Shown in pieces: positions 9,356 through 16,422 of a stretch of DNA of 60,795 bases (positions are counted from its first letter, which is position 1; each line of letters starts with the position of its first letter). The notes under the pieces are model-generated. The model saw only the letters and a program-made list of their open reading frames with translations, was not told where the DNA came from and ran no database searches. Source of the DNA: CAYUIS01 sp964444825 (GTDB lineage Bacteria; Chloroflexota; Anaerolineae; B4-G1); contig CAYUIS010000006.1 of assembly GCA_964444825.1 (NCBI GenBank), positions 1 through 60,795 on the forward strand, in the 5' to 3' direction. A program made the translations under genes and the position numbers.

Positions 9356-9372
9356 CCCATGGGAGAGAGCCT

Positions 9373-9634
9373 GTAACTCGACGCCCACATATCATGATCT
9401 TTAACCCGGACCAGTGGCGGGGTGACGTGCTGGGGCACGAAGGAGTTCAAGTACGTCCATCGGCTCTACGAGGCCGACGAGTTGTACGATCTGCGCACCG
9501 ATCCGGCCGAGCTGTACAACCGCATAAACAATCCATCACTGGCGGACACATTGACAGGACTGCAGGAGCGCCTGCTGACGTTCTACCTGGAGAGCTGTGA
9601 CGTCGTGCCGCACGACGCCGATCAGCGTGGTTGA
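9373..9634 (+). pseudogene. internally deleted second sulfatase remnant
   Basis: Two ends of a sulfatase are joined with the middle missing. The segment from 9373 in one frame reads RPHIMIFNPDQWRGDVLGH, the start of a sulfatase up to the first metal site. After a frame change near 9425 the next frame reads KEFKYVHRLYEADELYDLR and ends LESCDVVPHDADQRG at 9634, the classic C-terminus of the same family. About 350 residues, including the formylglycine motif and the second metal site, are gone. It cannot be an active enzyme. It probably arose from an ancient tandem sulfatase pair. Confidence 0.75.
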
Positions 9635-9806
9635 TTGAAGCGCAACTTTGCTGTAGAACCATATGAGGATATGGCAAATGCCCTTGCCCTGTACTATGAG
9701 ATGTACGGATGGGACAGGGAGACAGGCGCACCCACCGCGGGCAGACTTGCAGGAGCTGGGGATTGGCTGGGTCGCCGAACTGCTCTATGGCGACCGACTT
9801 TTCTTT
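9635..9806 (+). pseudogene. aldehyde ferredoxin oxidoreductase C-terminal remnant
   Basis: A short stretch reads MANALALYYEMYGWDRETGAPT in one frame. After a frameshift near 9745-9750 it continues as DLQELGIGWVAELL. This matches the conserved tail of tungsten-dependent aldehyde ferredoxin oxidoreductases (a YYE-x-x-GWD segment, then PT-x-x-x-L-x-x-LG). Everything upstream of the tail is missing. The shifted frame runs on into the cyclase gene that follows, so the remnant and that gene abut. The family assignment rests on about 35 residues recognised by eye. Confidence 0.5.
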
Positions 9807-9824
9807 GGAAAGGAGAAGAGACTG

Positions 9825-10364
9825 ATGGGGGACCACAGCACGACGGTTGAGGATCGGGTCATCCTGTTCTGGGACATTCACAACTTTTCGATAGCGGCCA
9901 ACAGGCTGGGCGACGAAATGTACGGCTTCCTGCAGGAGATCTACGAAACACTAGGTGACGCCATCGTTGCCTATGAGGGTGAGATCATCAAGTATATGGG
10001 AGATGCTATGCTGTGCATATTTCCGGCTGGCTCGGAGAACGAAACGATAGCCTGCGCTACAGAACTTCGAAAGGCCTATTCCGACCTTATGTCCCAAAGA
10101 AACCTGGGCCAGGACACCGAACTCGAGATCGGCGTGGCCTCGGGCAAAGTGACGGTGGGGATGTTCGGGCACAGGTCATTAAGGCAGAAAGACGTATTCG
10201 GAGAAGAGGTCAACCGGGCGGCGATGATTGGACATCACCGGGGGATCACGATAACCGAAAACGTCTACAACCATATCAAAGAGAAACACAAGACCCGCAG
10301 GCTCCCGGATTTCGAGGTAAAGTGGCAAGATGAGCCACTCAAGATATGGGAGATCGTAGAATAG
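9825..10364 (+). CDS. class III adenylate/guanylate cyclase domain protein
   Basis: A 179-aa stand-alone cyclase homology domain with no sensor or membrane part. The two metal-binding aspartates are in place (FWDIHNFS, Asp17; KYMGDAML, Asp60), as is the substrate-selecting lysine position in EIIKYMGD (Lys56). In the transition-state motif the usual VN-x-AAR reads VNRAAMI: Asn130 is kept but Met134 replaces the Arg, so catalysis may be weak or lost. The start at 9825 has an AAAGGAGAAG site 5-8 bases upstream; the frame is also open further upstream through the oxidoreductase remnant. Cyclase-domain proteins next to aldehyde ferredoxin oxidoreductases are familiar, so this gene may be a survivor of that neighbourhood. 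Confidence 0.8.
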   Translation: MGDHSTTVEDRVILFWDIHNFSIAANRLGDEMYGFLQEIYETLGDAIVAYEGEIIKYMGDAMLCIFPAGSENETIACATELRKAYSDLMSQRNLGQDTELEIGVASGKVTVGMFGHRSLRQKDVFGEEVNRAAMIGHHRGITITENVYNHIKEKHKTRRLPDFEVKWQDEPLKIWEIVE

Positions 10365-10378
10365 CTCACAATTGGGTC

Positions 10379-10407
10379 TTGACAACGTCATATTTCCATG
10401 ATATAAT
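10379..10407 (+). promoter_or_regulatory. perfect consensus sigma-70 promoter of first LacI gene
   Basis: TTGACA (10379-10384), a spacer of exactly 17 bases, and TATAAT (10402-10407). Both hexamers match consensus at all positions. Transcription would start near 10414, inside the operator-like sequence that begins at the next base. This is the arrangement expected of a strong promoter held down by a repressor. Confidence 0.85.
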
Positions 10408-10443
10408 GTGACCGGTAACGGGAACGGTCACAGGAACGGTAAC
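10408..10443 (+). promoter_or_regulatory. LacI-type operator region, copy 1
   Basis: A 24-base block (10408-10431) has 7-base outer arms GTGACCG and CGGTCAC around a GTAACGGGAA core. It is followed by a further half-like unit GGAACGGTAAC (10433-10443). The block recurs with 21 of 24 identical bases at 11544-11567 in front of the second LacI gene. It starts immediately after the -10 box, so a bound repressor would cover the transcription start. Confidence 0.7.
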
Positions 10444-10469
10444 ATCCCAGCGACATAGAGCCGTAGACT

Positions 10470-11480
10470 ATGAAGAAAAAGGTAACTATCAGAGATGTCG
10501 CCGCTGCCGCAGGGGTCTCCCATCAAACGATATCTCGCGTGATCAACAACAGACCGGATGTAGCCGAAGAGACTCGCCAGCGAGTATGGCAGGTGATCGA
10601 GGAGTTGGGGTATCAGCCGAGCGCCATCGCTCGCAGTCTAGTCTCCCAGAGATCATATACACTGGGGCTGATCACGGCAGACTTTAGTGATTACTTTTTC
10701 ACACAGGTTATCGTTGGGGCCGAGATAGAAGCCAGGAAGCACGGTTACTTTTTCATGTTATGCAGCACTGAGCGGAACCCGGATGACGAACCCGAGTACC
10801 TAAGACTCTTGACCGAGAGACAGGTGGACGGTATCCTCTTTGCCCGGCCCAGCACTGAGCAGGATAGCCACCACATCGTCTCGCTGCTGCGCCAGGGCGT
10901 GCCCCTGGTCACCACGGTCTACCAGGTACCCGGCGAAAAACTGACGATCGTTGACGTGGACAACGTGGATGGCGGCCTCCAGGCTACACAATGTCTGATC
11001 GCTGGTGGTCATCGACGGGTTGGAATGATCGGCGGCCCGCCGGGATGGAAATCAGTGAAAGATAGGACCCAAGGCTACCGGCTCGCTTTGGAGCAGGCAG
11101 ATCTCGGCTTGGATGAGTCGCTCATAGAACACGGCGACTGGTCCTATGAGAGTGGTTACGGGGCGATGCAGCGGCTATTGGAGACAGGGTCTCACTTCAG
11201 CGCCTTCTTTGCCCACAACGACCGCATGGCCATCGGCGCCATGCGTGCCCTGCGGGAGGCGGGGCACATGATACCGGATGACGTGGCCATCGTCGGTTAC
11301 GACGACATCCCGGTGGCCGCCTATTGCCACCCTCCCCTGACAACCATACGCCAGCCGATGCAGCAGGTGGGAAAGATCGCCGTTCAGATGTTGATCGATT
11401 TGATCGACAACCCTGATGCGGAGAGAGAGAAAGTGTTGTTGAAAACGGAGCTCGTGCGACGAGGTTCGTGCGGGAGCTAG
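10470..11480 (+). CDS. LacI family transcriptional regulator (first of a pair)
   Basis: A 336-aa LacI/GalR-type regulator. The N-terminal helix-turn-helix (VTIRDVAAAAGVSHQTISRVIN, residues 5-26) and hinge helix (YQPSAIARSL, about 50-59) are textbook. The rest is a periplasmic-binding-protein-like sensor domain with a VPLVTTVYQVPG segment and a C-terminal GYDDIPVAAYCHPPLTTIRQP motif. It lies behind its own perfect promoter and operator, which suggests autoregulation. With the neighbouring paralogue it most likely controls the adjacent glycan uptake and catabolism genes; the effector is unknown but should be a sugar. Its first residues (MKKKVTIRD) set the start for the pair. Confidence 0.93.
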   Translation: MKKKVTIRDVAAAAGVSHQTISRVINNRPDVAEETRQRVWQVIEELGYQPSAIARSLVSQRSYTLGLITADFSDYFFTQVIVGAEIEARKHGYFFMLCSTERNPDDEPEYLRLLTERQVDGILFARPSTEQDSHHIVSLLRQGVPLVTTVYQVPGEKLTIVDVDNVDGGLQATQCLIAGGHRRVGMIGGPPGWKSVKDRTQGYRLALEQADLGLDESLIEHGDWSYESGYGAMQRLLETGSHFSAFFAHNDRMAIGAMRALREAGHMIPDDVAIVGYDDIPVAAYCHPPLTTIRQPMQQVGKIAVQMLIDLIDNPDAEREKVLLKTELVRRGSCGS

Positions 11481-11543
11481 GCGTATAGTCATTGGATCAT
11501 AAAGACACGAAACTCTTGAGTGCTCTTTTTTTTGCCAAGTTCC

Positions 11544-11567
11544 GTGATCGGTAACGGGAACGATAAC
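11544..11567 (+). promoter_or_regulatory. LacI-type operator, copy 2
   Basis: This copy shares 21 of 24 bases with the block at 10408-10431, including an uninterrupted CGGTAACGGGAACG. It ends only 7 bases upstream of the AAGGA ribosome site of the second LacI gene. No consensus promoter is obvious here; a TTGAGT at 11516-11521 is the best -35 candidate, and its -10 is poor. Confidence 0.65.
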
Positions 11568-11588
11568 ACACAGTAAGGAATGACACGC

Positions 11589-12632
11589 TTGAGGAAAAAG
11601 GTAACCATCAGAGACGTCGCCGCTGCAGCCGGGGTCTCTCACCAGACCGTATCCCGGGTGATCAACGAAAGGCCCGACGTGGCAAAAGAGACCCGTCACC
11701 AGGTGCGGCAGGTGATCAAGGACCTTGGATATCAACCAAGCGCCATCGCCCGGAGTCTGATCCGGCAGCGCAGCTTCACCTTGGGAGTCGTGACCGCTGG
11801 TCTGGGATTCTTTGGCCCCGCCAGGGTTCTCAAGGGCATCACAGAGAAAGCTGAGGAGATGGGGTTCACTCCCCTGTTGAAAGAGTTGCCCACCTTTGAC
11901 ACAGAGGACATCGAGCCACATCTCAACTCGTTGCTGGCGAGGCAGGTGGATGGGATCGTCTGGGGGGTCCCAGAGGTCGGGACCAATCGAGATTGGCTTC
12001 AAGATCGTCTTCCCGAACTACCCGCACCGCTGATCCTCGTCACGACACAAGCGCGGCCGGATCTGCCCGTCTCCACGGTCTCGATCGACAACTACACTGG
12101 GGGGCGCATCGCAACGGAGCATCTGCTCGAACAGGGATATCGGCATATCGGCCACATCACGGGCCCATTGAATTGGTGGGAAGCCCGCCAGCGAAAGGCG
12201 GGCTGGCAAGACGCCCTTCGCGAGGCGGGCGTTCAGGTTGTGGATCACCACTGGGAAGAGGGCGATTGGTCCCCCACAGGCGGAGAGCAGGCATTGTACC
12301 GGCTACTGGACCGATATCCTGAGATGGACGCCCTGTTTGCCGCCAACGACCAGATGGCACTCGGTGTGGTACAGGCTATGCGTCGGGAAGGGCTTAAAGT
12401 GCCACAGGATATCGCACTCGTCGGGTTTGACAACATACCTGAATCAGCCCACTTCTCGCCGCCGCTTACGACAGTGTACCAGGATCTGCCAGAGTTGGGG
12501 AATACCGCCGTGCTAGAACTGGTCCAGACGATTGAAGCCAGCCAGCAGGGTGAAACAGTCGGTAGACCTGTAACCATATTACTTCAGCCAAAGTTGATCG
12601 TGCGAGAGAGCTCGATCCTTCTGGAACCATAG
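11589..12632 (+). CDS. LacI family transcriptional regulator (second of a pair)
   Basis: A LacI/GalR regulator of 347 aa from the TTG at 11589 (350 aa from an ATG at 11580). The TTG is preferred because AAGGA (11575-11579) touches the ATG but lies 9 bases from the TTG, and because the TTG aligns with the start of the paralogue. The helix-turn-helix differs from the first regulator by almost nothing (GVSHQTVSRVIN against GVSHQTISRVIN), and the hinge YQPSAIARSL is identical. The sensor domain is clearly different, with a GFFGPARVLKGI segment and a different ligand pocket. The two proteins should therefore read the same operator while answering to different ligands. Confidence 0.92.
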   Translation: MRKKVTIRDVAAAAGVSHQTVSRVINERPDVAKETRHQVRQVIKDLGYQPSAIARSLIRQRSFTLGVVTAGLGFFGPARVLKGITEKAEEMGFTPLLKELPTFDTEDIEPHLNSLLARQVDGIVWGVPEVGTNRDWLQDRLPELPAPLILVTTQARPDLPVSTVSIDNYTGGRIATEHLLEQGYRHIGHITGPLNWWEARQRKAGWQDALREAGVQVVDHHWEEGDWSPTGGEQALYRLLDRYPEMDALFAANDQMALGVVQAMRREGLKVPQDIALVGFDNIPESAHFSPPLTTVYQDLPELGNTAVLELVQTIEASQQGETVGRPVTILLQPKLIVRESSILLEP

Positions 12633-12651
12633 ACGGAAACGCGGAGGAAAG

Positions 12652-12705
12652 ATGGCAAGCCGGAATAGCGCCCGACGGCCGCGGCAAAAAAACGCGAGGA
12701 GGTGA
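12652..12705 (+). CDS. possible 17-aa basic leader peptide
   Basis: An ATG at 12652, four bases after GGAGG, opens a frame of 17 codons (MASRNSARRPRQKNARR) ending at TGA. Seven of the residues are arginine. It lies between the second LacI gene and the sugar-binding protein gene, and its last codons are themselves a strong AGGAGG sequence without a start codon after it. It could be a leader peptide or chance; no family supports it. Confidence 0.25.
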   Translation: MASRNSARRPRQKNARR

Positions 12706-12796
12706 AAAGATCATAGACCAGATTGTGTCAGAGATACAAATACCGTTTTGTGCTAGATCAGTGACATACCCACCCGTAGACATATGGAGGAAGAAA

Positions 12797-14221
12797 ATGA
12801 GAAAGTACGCAAGTCTGTTGGCAGTAAGTGTCATCCTACTGAGCCTGGCGGCAGCGTGCGCACAGCCCACGCCAGAGGTAAGGGAAGTAGAGGTGGAGGT
12901 ACCCGTGGAGGTAGAGGTCACCCGGGTTGTGGAGGGCGAGACGGAGACAGTTGTAGTTACCGCCACGCCGGAACCCGCGGCCCCTGAGCCGGAGAAGCCC
13001 TCAGGCACAATCGTCCTCTGGGGTTGGGACGCGGCCATCCGGGATGTCGTCGTAGCCGCCGGTCTGATCGAAGCCTTCAACGAGGAGTACCCCGACATCG
13101 AAGTGGAGATCGTGAGCTACAGCCCCAACGACGTCTACACGAACCTACCCTTGGCCATCACCGCTGGCGAAGGCGCGCCCGACGTGTGCCTAGTGGAGAA
13201 CAGCCACCTGGCCCAGTTCGTCCATATGGGCGGCCTGCTCGACCTGACAGAGTACGTGCAGCCCTACCTCGACAACATCGTCGAGTACAAGATGTACGAC
13301 TGTGAGATGGACGGCAAGTACTACTGTATGCCTTGGGACGGCGGGCCGGTGGTCATGTACTACCGCCGCGACGTCTTTGAGGCGGCTGGCCTGCCGACTG
13401 ATCCAGGCGAGGTGAGCGATATGATCGCCACCTGGGACGACTATTACCAGGCATGCAAGACTACCAAAGAGGAGACCGGCAACTACTGCTTCGCCCACAA
13501 CAAGGCCAACAACTACAGCCGTCTTTACGAGATGGTGCTTTGGGAACGGGGTCTGGGTTACTACGATCCTGTCACAGGCGAGGTCACCGTGGATAGTCCT
13601 GAGAACGTCGCTACCCTGGAAAAGCTGGGGGTGTTCTGGGAGGAAGACCTGGTCTCCGACGCGCTGGAGTGGACGGACGAGTGGTACGGGGAACTGGCTG
13701 CCCTGGAGGAGCCCATCATCGCCACCCTCATCGAGGCTTCGTGGATGGACATCTTCTTGAAGAGCTGGATCGCTCCGGGCACATCCGGCAAGTGGGGTGT
13801 GGCCTATATGCCCGCCTTTGAGGAGGGCGGGGCGAGGGCAGCAAACGACGGAGGGTCCACCTTCGTCATCCCTGAACAATCCCAGAACCCGGAAGCTGCG
13901 TGGGCCTTTGTCGAGTTCGTGCTGGGCCGCGACGAGAACGTGCTCAAGATGTTCGCCATCAGTGGCTTTGTCCCATCCCTGAAGAGCTCTTACGACAGCG
14001 CGCTCTTCCTAGAGGGAGACTCTTTCTTCGCCGGTCAAAACACGCGTGAGATCTATGCCGACGTGAACAGCAAGATTCCGCGCGCGGGCATCTATGGCCC
14101 CGACTACAATATGATGAATGGCTCCGTGTCTGTGGCCATCCAGCGGTACGCCACGGGAGAGGCCGGGGCCGAGGAGGCGCTGCAGGAAGCCGCAGCCGAG
14201 ATCCGCGCCAACCTCGAGTAG
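12797..14221 (+). CDS. sugar ABC transporter substrate-binding lipoprotein
   Basis: A 474-aa family 1 solute-binding protein. From the ATG at 12797 (GGAGG eight bases upstream) there is a signal peptide with lipobox LAAAC (Cys about 20). A repetitive Glu/Val linker (VEVEVPVEVEVTRVVEGETETV) is typical of Chloroflexota binding proteins. The mature domain starts near GTIVLWGWDAAIRD and includes AEGAPDVCLVENSHLAQF-like ligand-lobe sequence and the C-terminal family motif AAWAFVEFVLGRD. It is followed by two permease genes with a 12-bp stem-loop between, a layout that usually raises the level of the binding protein over the permeases. The ligand is presumably an oligosaccharide fed to the cytoplasmic GH42 and GH5 enzymes. 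Confidence 0.92.
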   Translation: MRKYASLLAVSVILLSLAAACAQPTPEVREVEVEVPVEVEVTRVVEGETETVVVTATPEPAAPEPEKPSGTIVLWGWDAAIRDVVVAAGLIEAFNEEYPDIEVEIVSYSPNDVYTNLPLAITAGEGAPDVCLVENSHLAQFVHMGGLLDLTEYVQPYLDNIVEYKMYDCEMDGKYYCMPWDGGPVVMYYRRDVFEAAGLPTDPGEVSDMIATWDDYYQACKTTKEETGNYCFAHNKANNYSRLYEMVLWERGLGYYDPVTGEVTVDSPENVATLEKLGVFWEEDLVSDALEWTDEWYGELAALEEPIIATLIEASWMDIFLKSWIAPGTSGKWGVAYMPAFEEGGARAANDGGSTFVIPEQSQNPEAAWAFVEFVLGRDENVLKMFAISGFVPSLKSSYDSALFLEGDSFFAGQNTREIYADVNSKIPRAGIYGPDYNMMNGSVSVAIQRYATGEAGAEEALQEAAAEIRANLE

Positions 14222-14239
14222 CAGATACAGTCCAGACGA

Positions 14240-14269
14240 GTGAGGAGAGCCGCTGTGGGCTCTCCTCAC
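14240..14269 (+). terminator. 12-bp stem-loop between binding protein and permease
   Basis: Perfect arms GTGAGGAGAGCC (14240-14251) and GGCTCTCCTCAC (14258-14269) around a 6-base loop. There is no T-run afterwards, so it is more likely a partial attenuator or mRNA-protecting structure than a full terminator. It sits 19 bases after the stop of the binding-protein gene. Confidence 0.7.
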
Positions 14270-14396
14270 CTCAAACCCGGAACTCTTTGGCGAAGGAAAA
14301 CGACCGCCCGACTGCAGCGATCGGGTGCCGCGTCAGGCATCCCCCAGCCCAGTATAGCCCTTGTACGTCCTATGTGATGTGACAGGAGGTCTGGTG

Positions 14397-15359
14397 ATGA
14401 TCACACGAGAGAAGACTGATAGTACCGCCCCGACTGTCGGTGCTCTGACCAAGAGCAAAGGGAAGACACTCTGGCGGGAGATTGTCAAGAACCGCTGGGC
14501 CTACGTCTTTATATCTCCGTTTTATATCTTGTTTGCTGTCTTTGGTCTTTTCCCAATTGTCTTTTCCATGTATCTCAGTTTTCAGAAGTGGAACGGATAC
14601 GAGCCTATGGCGTTCGTCGGCCTAAACAACTATAGCTTCCTTTTCGGCGTCGGAGGCAAGGCCTTTTGGAAATCCATTCAGAACGGCATTATTCTGTTCT
14701 TTATGTACGTTCCCATCCAGACCTTCTTGGCGATCATCGTGGCCGTGATCCTGAACTCGAGGCGCGTCCGGTTTTTCCGCAGTTATCGCACGATGATTTA
14801 CGCTCCCCGCGTCACCTCGATGGTCGCCGCAGGTATGACGTTTCGCTTTATGCTGAACGCAAAAGGAGGACTGGTCAACGTGGCCTTGGGCATATTGGGG
14901 TTGCCCGCGGTTCCGTGGTTGGAACACGTCTGGTGGGCAAAGGTCTCCCTGTGTCTACTTGTCATCTGGGGTTGGCTGGGTCAGAATATGATCTACATGC
15001 TGGCCGGCCTGCAGACCATCCCCTATGAGCTGACCGAGGCAGCTCGCGTCGATGGAGCCAACCGGGTTCAAACCTTCCTCCATATCACCCTCCCGCTCCT
15101 GCGACCGACTATCGTGTTCGCGGTGCTCCTCTCCATTATTGGTAGTTTCGGGCTCTTCCCCGAGGTTCAGGCGCTCACCAATGACACCGCAGGCCCAATG
15201 AGATCCACCCTCACCACACTGATCCACATATACAATGTGGCCTTTGACAATTACCGGTTCGGCCGCGCCGCAGCGCTAGGCTACGTCTATTTCGCAATTG
15301 TCTTTGTACTGTCCTTCCTGCAGTTCAAGTATGGCAGCAGAAGGCAAGTTCAGCGATAG
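14397..15359 (+). CDS. sugar ABC transporter permease, MalF/UgpA type
   Basis: A 320-aa inner-membrane permease with six predicted helices. The first follows a KNRWAYVFISPFYILFAVFG segment at about 30-50. The cytoplasmic EAA loop (ELTEAARVDGANRVQTFLHI, about residues 210-229), which docks on the ATPase, is intact. The ATG at 14397 has AGGAGG eight bases upstream; a GTG at 14394 is an alternative. It pairs with the next gene. No ATPase gene is in the locus, so an MsmK/UgpC-type shared ATPase encoded elsewhere is needed. Confidence 0.92.
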   Translation: MITREKTDSTAPTVGALTKSKGKTLWREIVKNRWAYVFISPFYILFAVFGLFPIVFSMYLSFQKWNGYEPMAFVGLNNYSFLFGVGGKAFWKSIQNGIILFFMYVPIQTFLAIIVAVILNSRRVRFFRSYRTMIYAPRVTSMVAAGMTFRFMLNAKGGLVNVALGILGLPAVPWLEHVWWAKVSLCLLVIWGWLGQNMIYMLAGLQTIPYELTEAARVDGANRVQTFLHITLPLLRPTIVFAVLLSIIGSFGLFPEVQALTNDTAGPMRSTLTTLIHIYNVAFDNYRFGRAAALGYVYFAIVFVLSFLQFKYGSRRQVQR

Positions 15360-15385
15360 AGCCAGTCCAAGCGGAGGAAAAGACT

Positions 15386-16246
15386 ATGACCCTGGCAAGT
15401 CGGATGAGAGTTATCGGGAACAAGGCCATCCTGTACGGACTGTTGACCCTGCTTTCAGCCTTTATGATATTGCCCTTTGTCTGGATGCTGAGCACCTCCT
15501 TCAAGCCGCAGGAGGAGATATTCGCGCGCCCGCCCATTTTCATCTCGCGCAATATGAACCTGGATGGCTATCGCTACATCATTGAGTACGACGAAATGGG
15601 CGGAGGCGGCGTCCTGCGCGCACTATGGAACACTTTCCTTGTCGCCTCCTCCTTTACTACCCTCTCGATCTGCCTTTGCGCACTGGGAGGCTACGGCTTT
15701 GCCAAGTATCGCTTCCCAGGACGGAACGTGCTGTTTGCTTTCCTCTTGGGCACGATGGTAATCCCCCCTGCAATAACTATGGTGCCGACCTACATCCTCG
15801 TGCTCAAGCTGGGCTGGATCGATACCTACTGGCCCCTCATCATACCCGGCGCAGCCAACGCCTTTGGTATCTTTTATATGCGGCAGTACATCAGCGCCAT
15901 TGAGGATGAGTTGCTAGACGCAGCACGTATAGACGGTTGCAGTGAGTTCGGCACCTTCTGGCGGGTGATCTTTCCCATCTGCGGGCCTGGCCTGACCACC
16001 CTGGGACTGCTCTCCTTTATGGGCTCTTGGAATGCTTACTTGTACCCCTCGATCTACCTAAAGACGCCAGCGAAATGGACCTTGCCCTTGATGCAGACAT
16101 TGATGACAGGTCCTCCGGGCTATACCTTCTACCGCGAGCTGATGGGCGTAGCGGTGATCAGCGTGGTTCCGCTATTGATCCTGTTTCTAGCCTTCCAGCG
16201 GCAGTTCACAGAGGGTATCACAGCGGGGGCCTTGCAGGGACAATGA
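15386..16246 (+). CDS. sugar ABC transporter permease, MalG/UgpE type
   Basis: A 286-aa partner permease. It has an N-terminal helix (LLTLLSAFMILPFVWMLSTSF), the family's SFKPQEEIF segment just after it, and the EAA loop (DAARIDGCSEFGTFWRVIFP, near residues 175-195). GGAGG is positioned for the ATG at 15386, 26 bases after the preceding stop. It completes the heterodimeric channel for the sugar-binding protein at 12797 and perhaps also for the second one at 18106. Confidence 0.92.
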   Translation: MTLASRMRVIGNKAILYGLLTLLSAFMILPFVWMLSTSFKPQEEIFARPPIFISRNMNLDGYRYIIEYDEMGGGGVLRALWNTFLVASSFTTLSICLCALGGYGFAKYRFPGRNVLFAFLLGTMVIPPAITMVPTYILVLKLGWIDTYWPLIIPGAANAFGIFYMRQYISAIEDELLDAARIDGCSEFGTFWRVIFPICGPGLTTLGLLSFMGSWNAYLYPSIYLKTPAKWTLPLMQTLMTGPPGYTFYRELMGVAVISVVPLLILFLAFQRQFTEGITAGALQGQ

Positions 16247-16422
16247 GAACCCAAGCAGATCACTGGCAAGGAGTTGTCCACTCTTTGGTCTCACCAATAC
16301 GCTCCCGCTCCTGGCCGATAGTGGCAGTGTTGTGACAGGTATAGTATGCTTCCTCCAGTCCGAAACAGCCCGCCCAAGCTCAACCCAAGGCGGCTAATCA
16401 AGAACTGAAAGGAGACCATGTC

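Noticed and set aside
9118..9600. A gene overlapping the end of the sulfatase
   Set aside because: Its only meaningful segment is the short N-terminal piece of the decayed second sulfatase.
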